Notes under the pieces: generated by a model
What the model was told of the DNA's origin: nothing
Database searches by the model: none
What the model saw: the letters and a program-made list of their open reading frames with translations, nothing else
Position numbers and translations under genes: made by a program
Assembly (NCBI RefSeq): GCF_009669305.1
Contig: NZ_SADB01000005.1
Span: 62,001-126,000 of the forward strand
Length of the DNA stretch: 64,000 nt
Direction of reading: 5' to 3'
Origin: Ancylomarina sp. 16SWW S1-10-2
GTDB lineage: Bacteria; Bacteroidota; Bacteroidia; Bacteroidales; Marinifilaceae
Part shown: positions 18,225 through 26,600 of the stretch, piece after piece
Numbering within the stretch: the stretch's first letter is position 1
Layout: each line of letters begins with the position of its first letter

Positions 18225-18806
18225 ATGTCATATTCCATAATAAGAGCAGATAAGTTTAAAACCATAAACTGGTCGGGAGGAATTAGTACTCAATTGTACA
18301 TTTACCCCGAAACATCAGACTATGCGCTTAGAAATTTCGATTTCAGATTAAGTTCAGCTAAAGTTGAGGTCGAAAAATCAGATTTCACAGCCTTACCTAG
18401 TGTTTCGAGAAAAATTATGATTCTTGATGGCGAAATAGAGATCTCACACAAAAACCACTACACCAAAAAACTACAACAATTTGATGTTGATGAATTCGAA
18501 GGTGATTGGCAAACCTCATCGATAGGTATTTGTACCGATTTTAATTTAATGACTCGTGGAAATACGAAAGGTCAATTAAGTTCAATCTCTCTCCTCAAAA
18601 ATAAAACAACAAACTTTGAAGTTTCTAAGGAATATTCAAAAGTGATTGTTTATCTCTATTCGGGTAAAATCACATTCCTTTTTGAAACAGAAGAGGTCAT
18701 TTTAAATCAAGGTGAACTATTAATTCTAGATCAAATTATGATGAAAAATATGAAACTGACAGCAGTAGAGAATAGCAAACTGATTGTGTCGGAAATTTCA
18801 ATATAG
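18225..18806 (+). CDS. HutD/Ves-family cupin-like protein
   Basis: 193 residues. The N-terminal block (FKTINWSGGISTQLYIYPE, then FDFRLSSAKVEVEKSDFTALP, then SRKIMILDGEIEI) matches the HutD/Ves family, a double-stranded beta-helix protein associated in some bacteria with histidine utilisation or cold response. No hut genes are adjacent, so a metabolic role cannot be assigned. The C-terminal half repeats a weaker cupin-like pattern (VIVYLYSGKITFLFE, LNQGELLILDQ). It is likely co-transcribed with the preceding DUF4268 gene. A hairpin at 18829-18858 follows. Confidence 0.8.
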   Translation: MSYSIIRADKFKTINWSGGISTQLYIYPETSDYALRNFDFRLSSAKVEVEKSDFTALPSVSRKIMILDGEIEISHKNHYTKKLQQFDVDEFEGDWQTSSIGICTDFNLMTRGNTKGQLSSISLLKNKTTNFEVSKEYSKVIVYLYSGKITFLFETEEVILNQGELLILDQIMMKNMKLTAVENSKLIVSEISI

Positions 18807-18828
18807 ATTCACTGTAAGGATAAAATAC

Positions 18829-18858
18829 AAAAGGATATCCAATTGTGGATACCCTTTC
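18829..18858. terminator. Hairpin terminator between hutD-like and rhodanese genes
   Basis: The inverted repeat AAAGGATATCC / GGATACCCTTT has a 6-nt loop and lies between convergent genes. The T-tract is weak. Confidence 0.55.
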
Positions 18859-18868
18859 TAAATATTCT

Positions 18869-19216
18869 TTAAGCTATAATCGATTCAGCAACTTCTTTTT
18901 TCCATCGTGTAAATCCTCCTTTTAAATAAGCAACTTTAAAGAATCCACCTTTTTTAAGATAATTTCTAACCTGCTTGCCTTCGAGTCCTTCATGACAAAA
19001 AACAACAAGATCTTTATTTTTAGGTAATGTTCCCATTTTTTCAGGTATTTGCCCAATTGGAATGTGAAGCGCATTTTCTATTCCCCCCTGAGCTAACTCA
19101 TGTGATTCCCGAATATCGATAAGAAGAATATCCTCACGCTTTTTCATCTCACTGACTAGTTCCGAAGGTGTATAACTTGTTTTTGGTGCATTATTATCGT
19201 TAAAAAAAACTCCCAT
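18869..19216 (-). CDS. Single-domain rhodanese-like protein
   Basis: 115 residues, one rhodanese domain. Features are ILLIDIRESHELAQGGIENALHIP and the active-site loop VVFCHEGLEGKQVRNYL, with the catalytic Cys present. The end GGFTRWKKEVAE is typical. Family members carry persulfide sulfur on the active-site Cys for thiosulfate or sulfur-relay chemistry. It has no signal peptide, so it is cytoplasmic. It shares strand with the cupin and ferredoxin genes upstream, but gaps of about 245 and 107 nt and a hairpin between suggest separate transcripts. Confidence 0.9.
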   Translation of the reverse strand: MGVFFNDNNAPKTSYTPSELVSEMKKREDILLIDIRESHELAQGGIENALHIPIGQIPEKMGTLPKNKDLVVFCHEGLEGKQVRNYLKKGGFFKVAYLKGGFTRWKKEVAESIIA

Positions 19217-19396
19217 AATATATCGTTTTAAATTAAACTCTATTCAATCTTCTCAAATCATTTTTTAATCTTTCTTATTGGTATAACAAATATATAAAAA
19301 TAAGAATGTCATTAAAATTATGTGGACAAAACTTAGAGCATAATTGCAAAATTTAAGAAATTTTAAGAGCCTCTTTCATGATCTAAAACAATATTC

Positions 19397-19440
19397 ACCA
19401 CGAGAAAACCCATCTGCGAATTTTCACAGATGGGTTTTTA
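19397..19440. terminator. Hairpin of the AAACCCATC family (copy 1)
   Basis: The inverted repeat AAACCCATCTG / CAGATGGGTTT encloses a short AT-rich loop and is followed by T-rich sequence. It lies in the gap between the cupin and rhodanese genes. Nearly the same hairpin, with the same left flank (CACGA), occurs at 33800-33839, and a decayed one at 20239-20275. Confidence 0.6.
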
Positions 19441-19461
19441 TTTTTCTAATTACACCTTTAT

Positions 19462-19785
19462 CTATATTACAGATTTCATCATTTTCATCACAAGAATTCG
19501 TAAAACAGAATCACTTTCGTTTCTCCATCCGTGACCGCAATTTGCAGGACTCTCAATTAAGGTATTAGCCTCAACTTCTTTGCTTTTGTCACCTATCTCA
19601 ACAATTCCCTTTCCTTCCAGAACCAAAAATCGAACATCAAGAGGCGCTGCATGTTTTACAATGGTATCACCTGGCTTCAAAGTTAGATGTACCATCATCA
19701 TATACTCATCTTGATGAAATTTTCTGGCTTCAACACCATGTCCGTTTATAAACGCTTCAGTTTCAAATATATTCTTTATCTCCAT
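19462..19785 (-). CDS. Cupin-domain protein
   Basis: 107 residues, one conserved cupin barrel. Motif 1 reads HLTLKPGDTIVKHAAPLDVRF and motif 2 ESPANCGHGWRNES. The metal-binding His set is partly kept (K-H-x-A in motif 1; GHGW in motif 2). The segment FLVLEGKGIVEIGD is typical of small cupins that bind a metal and sense or modify small molecules. Substrate unknown. It is on the minus strand, 107 nt after the ferredoxin gene. Cytoplasmic. Confidence 0.85.
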   Translation of the reverse strand: MEIKNIFETEAFINGHGVEARKFHQDEYMMMVHLTLKPGDTIVKHAAPLDVRFLVLEGKGIVEIGDKSKEVEANTLIESPANCGHGWRNESDSVLRILVMKMMKSVI

Positions 19786-19892
19786 GATTTTCTAATTTAA
19801 CTTGGTTTCAAACTACGATCTACAAATATCGACCTTCATAATTGGCTTTCAGTACCGTATTTCACAAGTACTTATTGTATGCCAACAGTATC

Positions 19893-20081
19893 CTATTCGT
19901 ATTTTATGACCTCAACCGGACAAGCATCGGTAGCAGCTTTTATTCCTGACGCATACTCATTAAAATCAACATTCAATTTCACGTGAGACACATCGTCTAC
20001 AACAAAAACTTCTGGACAAATCTCCTCACACATACCGCAGGCAATACAACCATCTTCAATCCAAACTTTAGCTATCGTCAT
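19893..20081 (-). CDS. Small single-cluster ferredoxin
   Basis: 62 residues. The cluster motif CIACGMCEEICPEVF plus the C-terminal Cys in ATDACPVEVIKYE gives the ligand set of a monocluster [4Fe-4S] ferredoxin (two further Cys likely pair or are free). It is an electron carrier in the cytoplasm. The start is supported by a Shine-Dalgarno-like GGAG about 5 nt before the ATG. The partner enzyme is not identifiable from context. The YjjI/YjjW and other redox enzymes of the window are not adjacent. Confidence 0.92.
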   Translation of the reverse strand: MTIAKVWIEDGCIACGMCEEICPEVFVVDDVSHVKLNVDFNEYASGIKAATDACPVEVIKYE

Positions 20082-20627
20082 TTTTACTCCTTTTTATACG
20101 CCAGCTTCATGATTTGTTCACTAGCTAGCGATTTTGATTTTCTCTTTATTTTTTTTGATCTTTAACAAAGATCTAGTTTCAAAATCAATAAAAGAGTACC
20201 ATTTGTTACACCGTGGAGAAATATCGAAATTAGATCTACGAAAAAAAACATATGTAAACTTCACAAATGGGTTTTAATTGAAGTCTTTCACATCTCTAAA
20301 TCAAACATAAAGCTATGCTAAATAAAAGCACCCTTTTAAAGTAAATCAAGATATTCTTTGTACACTACTGAACCCTAATATCTTGATAAATACCGTTCAT
20401 AATCAACTAGTAGCATAAGGTATCCTAACGAGATTCAATAAAATAAGCATATATTGAATGTATTAACAAAAAAAAACTATCTGGATTTAATTTAAATTAT
20501 CTTATGGATTAAACTTGACAGGTTTGACAACCTATAAATTGAAATAAGCACCGTATATTTATGTCTAATAGATATATCTCATAATGAAATGATATAGCTA
20601 GTTCATTTTAAATCTAAAATATAGAAT
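20082..20627. other. Gap before the giant LRR gene, with a decayed tRNA-Cys 3' flank
   Basis: 546 nt without a gene. The segment 20239-20286 resembles the hairpin-plus-tRNA end found at 33802-33849 (see findings). The rest is AT-rich. No clear TAnnTTTG promoter was found for the following gene. Confidence 0.5.
20239..20286. repeat. Decayed copy of the tRNA-Cys 3' flank (att-like)
   Basis: Ungapped comparison with 33802-33849 gives about 38 identical positions of 48, including TTCACA, ATGGGTTTTA and TTGA.GTCT. Most of the differences on the right half are G-to-A or C-to-T. Confidence 0.45.
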
Positions 20628-23600
20628 ATGATTAAAATTTTTACTCTTTTATTCTTCTTTTTTGTGTCTGTTACACTAAGCGCTCAAAACATAAACATTC
20701 CCGATGCTAATTTTAAAAAGGCATTAGTAGAGAATACTGCAATTAATACCGATGGCGATGCTGAGATTTCGGAAAGTGAAGCGGCGGCTTTTACGGGTAG
20801 TATTAATCTATATGATAGTAATGTATCAGATCTTACCGGCCTAGAATATTTTATCAATATCAAAGAATTGGATTGCTCAGACAATCAATTAATCAACTTA
20901 GATGTAAGCAAAAACACTTCACTCACCTACCTCTACTGTTCCGATAGCCAAATAAGCAGTTTGGATGTAAGCAAAAACACATTACTTTTTAATTTGGAGT
21001 GTGCAAACAATCAATTAAGCAGTTTAGATCTCAACTATAACTTAGACCTTACCTACTTAAATTTTAGTGACAATCAAATATCCAGCCTAGATATTAGTAA
21101 GAACACAAAACTGGAGAGCCTAACCTGCAAAAAGAATCAGCTAAGTAGTTTAGATATCAGTAATAATGGGAAAATAACCTTTTTGAGCTGTTCCTCTAAT
21201 CAAATAACTAGTCTGGATCTTACTAAGCAAAACTTGCTAACAACTATAGAGTGTAATAATAATCAACTAACAAACTTAAACCTGAGTACCAATACTACGC
21301 TTACTTATTTATATTGCACAAACAATCAGCTAAGTAGTTTGGATGTAAGTAATAACACTGAACTTCTTGACTTAAATTGCTCAAACAATGAATTAAGCAC
21401 TCTAGATATTAGCAAAAATACGAAGCTTTCATTTCTGTTGTGTCCAAACAACAAGTTTACTTTCTCAGAACTCAGTAAAATCAAAAATTACTATTCCAAC
21501 CTTAATTATACCTCCACAAAAAAAATATTTTCGACTCAGAATGAGGCTAAGGATTTTGAGATCGATTATTCTTCAGAATCTCTATTTGCTGGCAATGAAA
21601 CAAATTTTATCTGGTATAACTCCGCAAATGAAGAAATTGGAGATAATATCATACAAAAAGTAAGTTCTGGAATTTACAAATTCTTAAAATCGGGTGTTTA
21701 TTACTGCAAAATGGATAATGAAATACTTCCTGGAGCACAACTAACAACAGAATCAATTACCATTGATAAAATAATAAACATTCCCGATGCCAACTTTAAA
21801 AAAGCATTGGTCGATAATGCAGCTATTAATACAAATGGTGATAGCGAGATTTCGGAAAGTGAGGCGGCGGCTTTTACGGGTGGAATTTATGTAAATGAAC
21901 TAAATATATCTGATTTAGCAGGAATTGAATATTTTATAAACATTAAGAGCTTAATTTGCTCATACAATAAGCTAACAACTCTAGACCTTAGTAATAATAT
22001 TCAACTAACAGACCTTGGATGTAGCGACTGTAATTTGAAAAATTTAGATGTAAGTAGCAATACTTCCCTTAATTCTCTTAGCTGTAAGAATAATCTTTTG
22101 CAGAGTATCGATTTAAGTAAGAATACTCTTATTACAAACCTTTATTGCAACAATAATCAGTTAACAAGTCTAAACCTTAGTAACAATACAGCAATTGAAC
22201 GTCTTTCTTGTTACAACAATCAATTAACAGTACTAGATCTTGGTGAAAATGCTGTAATTTCTAAACTAGATTGCTACAATAATAAATTAGCTAATTTAAA
22301 TTTGACGAAGAATACAGCTATTACAAAGCTTAATTGCAGCGACAATCAATTAACTAATATTGATCTAGGTGAAAATATAACAATCACAGACCTTAATTGT
22401 TACAACAATCAATTAACTAGTTTAGACCTAAGTAAGAATAACTCTATTACTAAACTTTATTGTAATAACAACAAATTAATTAATATTGATCTAGGTGAAA
22501 ATATAACAATCACAGACCTTAATTGTTACAACAATCTATTGGTCAACTTAGATTTAAGTGAGAATACTGCAATTACAAAACTTCGTTGCTACCATAATCA
22601 GTTAACTAAGCTAGACATAAGTAAAAATACAGCTATTACAGAATTTTCTTGCCAAGAAAATCAATTAACCAATTTAGATCTGACAAATAATACAGCTATT
22701 ACACATCTATATTGTTACTCTAATCAATTGACCAATTTAGATTTGACAAATAATACGGCCATTACAGACATTAATTGCAGAAGCAATCAATTAACCAACT
22801 TAGATCTGAGTAATAATACTGCAATTAACGACATTGAGTGTAATTATAATAAATTTCCTCTTTCCGAGATCAACAAAATCAAAGCTCATATTACAGACCT
22901 TGCTTACATTTCCGATCAAACAATATTCGAACCACTTACCAAGGTGGTTGGCAACACTATTGATTACACTATGGAACAAGTATTTAATGGTACTAACACA
23001 AGTTTTAGATGGTACAATAGTTCTGATGAAACGGTTGATGAGTCTTTTGTGAAAGAAACAGATACAAAGGGTATTTTCGAATTTTTACAGAAAGGAACTT
23101 ATTATTGTACAATGGCAAATGCAACACTCACCACTTCCGAACTAAAAACAGAAAATATTACAGTAACAGCTGATGATTTTATTAATTTCCCCGATGCCAA
23201 CTTTAAAAAAGCATTAGTAGAGAATACTGTAATTAATACTAATGGTGATGAAGAAATTTCGGAAGCTGAAGCTGTAGCCTATTCAGGTAGTATTTATGTT
23301 AATAGTTTAAATATATCAAATTTAACGGGAATTGAAAATTTTGTCAATATTACAATTTTACAGTGTGAAGACAACCAACTAAACAATTTAGATATAAGTC
23401 AAAATACAGCCTTAACAAGTATAAATTGTCGCTCTAACCAACTTACAACTTTAGATTTAAGCAAAAACATAGCCTTATCTAGTATAAAATGTAACTCAAA
23501 CCAACTTACAACTTTAGATTTAAGTAACATTACGAATTTAACTCTTCTAGAATGTTACAGTAACCAACTTACACATTTAGACATAAGCAAAAATAACGCC

Positions 23601-26600
23601 TTAACAAAGTTATCGTGCAGTACAAATGAACTTACGGCTTTAGATGTGAGTCAAAATACGGCTTTAACTAGTTTAGGTTGCTCCACAAACAAACTTGAAA
23701 CTTTAAATGTGAGTCAAAATACGGCCTTAACTAGTTTTAATTGCGACAATAATAAACTTGAGACTTTAGATGTGAGCCAAAATAAGGCTTTAACTAGTTT
23801 AGTTTGCTCCACGAATAAACTTGAGATTTTAGATATTAGTCAAAATACAGCTTTAACAATTCTATATTGCTACCAAAACGAGCTTAAGCTTTTAAATTTG
23901 AACCAAAATATTACTTTAACAGATTTATATTGCCAAGATAATCAACTCACCCAATTAGATCTTAGTAAGAATACGGATCTACTTCGCTTATATTGCTCGG
24001 GAAATCAACTTACCCAATTAAATGTTAGCAAAAACAAGGCAATTACGTTCTTTGAATGCGACTCTAATCAATTAACAAGTTTAGACTTGAACGATAATAC
24101 CGCAATTATAGCCCTTCGTTGCAACAACAATCAATTAACAGGTTTAGACCTAAAAAATAACACCGCAATTAATTATTTATGGTGTAACGATAATCAATTC
24201 CCTTTTTCCGAATTATTAAAGGTTAAAGAACAATACCAAGACCTAAATTATCAATATTCGAAAACTATATTTTCGAAACTTGAAAAAACTGTGGGTAATC
24301 AAATAGACTATTCGTCAGAAGTATTGATTAGTGGCAATGAAACTTCTTTTAAATGGTATAGAGATAATGCTGAGCTAACGGATGAGGACTTACAGGAAGA
24401 TGGAAATGGAACATTTACCTTTTTAAAAGAAGGTGCATATTATTGTGAAATGACCAATGCAAGCTTTCCTGACTTAACTCTACAAACTAATACAATTACT
24501 GTTTATAGTAATAATGCCATAAATATAGTCGATGTCAACTTTAAAAAAGCATTGGTCGATAATAGCTTGATCAACCTAGATGGAGACTCTGAAATCTCAG
24601 AATATGAAGCAGTCGCTTTTAAAGACGAAATCAAAGTAAATAGTTTAAATATATCTGACTTAACGGGTATCGAACACTTCATTAATATCACCAAACTAGA
24701 ATGTTCAGGTAATCAATTAACAGATTTAGATGTTAGCAACAATAAAGAACTAATTAGCTTAAATTGTGCTAGCAACCAATTAACAAGTTTAGATTTAGAA
24801 AACAACACAAAACTGACAGATCTTAATTGTTTTTACAATGATTTGTCAAGTTTAAATTTAAGCTCAAACATCATCGACTTGTATTGTCATACAAATAAGT
24901 TTCCCTTTTCAGAATTATTTAAAATCAAACAAAAGTATTCTGAACTAGCTTATGGACAGTCTAAGAAGTTATTTTTTGAACAGAATAACAAAGTTGGTTT
25001 TAAATTAGACTATTCTTCTGAAGTTTTAATTGATGGAAATAACACAAGCTTTACTTGGTATAAAGGCTTTGGAGAAGCAACTACAAATGAAGATATTATT
25101 GAGGAAGATACAGGAGTGTTTAAATTCTTAACAGAAGGAAATTATTATTGCGAAATGACTAACGCAAGCTTTCCTAACTTAACACTTAAAACAAATAAGA
25201 TTAACATTTCTCAACCTGTTTTTATTAATATCCCTGATGCCAACTTTAAAAAAGCATTGGTCGATAATACTGAAATAAACACCAATGGAGATACAGAAAT
25301 ATCTGTAGATGAAGCTACTCTTACCACAAGCCTATCTTTGAATTCTAAAAACATATCTGATCTTACAGGAATAGGATATTTTTCACGTTTAAAATCATTA
25401 AGCGTATATAACAATCAGCTAAAAAGTTTAGACCTAAGCAACAATACAGCTATTACATATCTTAATTGCGCATACAATCAATTGATTAGCTTGGATCTGA
25501 CAAACAACACAGCTATTACATATCTTGATTGCGATAATAACCGATTCCTTTTATCTGAATTATTTAAAATAAAGGAGCAATACAGCGAATTGAGTTATAC
25601 CTCTACTAATAAAATATTTTCGCCTAGAGAGGAGACTGATACTTTTGAGGTAGATTATTCAACAGAAGCCCTGATAAATGGTACTGAAACCGTTTTTATA
25701 TGGTACGATATAGATAATAATGTAGTGGATGAAACCTTTGTAAGCAAAACCTCTGATGGTATCTATAAAATCCTTAAGCAAGGTATTTATTACTGTAAGC
25801 TGACAAATGAGCTGTTACCTGAAATAGAACTAACTACTGAATCTGTTACCATTAACAACAATAATAGCATTGAAATTCCCGATGCTAATTTTAAAAAGGC
25901 ATTGGTCGATAATACTGAAATAAACACCAATGGGGATACTGAGATTTCTGAATTGGAAGCTATACTTACTACAAGCCTAAATTTACGTTCTAAGAATATA
26001 GTTGATCTAACAGGAATAGAATACTTCTCACGTTTAAAATCATTAAATATATATAATAACCAATTAACTAGTCTAGATTTAACCAACAATACAGCTATTA
26101 CAAATCTTGATTGCGACGGAAATAATTTAACTAGTTTAGATTTAACCAACAATATAGCTATTACAAACCTTGATTGCAGAAACAATCAATTTACAAGTCT
26201 GGATTTAACAAATAACACAACTATTACAAGCCTTTACTGCCAAAACAATCAACTAACTAGCTTAGATTTAACAAATAACACAACTATTACAAGTCTTACT
26301 TGCTCTGATAATCAATTGACCAGTTTAGATCTGACAAACAACACAGCTATTACGAGTCTTAAGTGCAAAAACAACAAATTTCCTTTTTCTGAATTACAAA
26401 AAATCAAGACTAATTATAGCGAATTAAGTTATATATCTTCGAAAAAATTATTTTCGCCTATAGAGAAAGCTGATGCTTTTGATATAGATTATTCGGATGA
26501 AGCTTTAATAGATGGAACAGCAACTGTGTTTACATGGTACGCTATTAATGATAAGATAGTTGATGAAACTGTTGTAAGTAAAACGGGTAATGGAATATAC

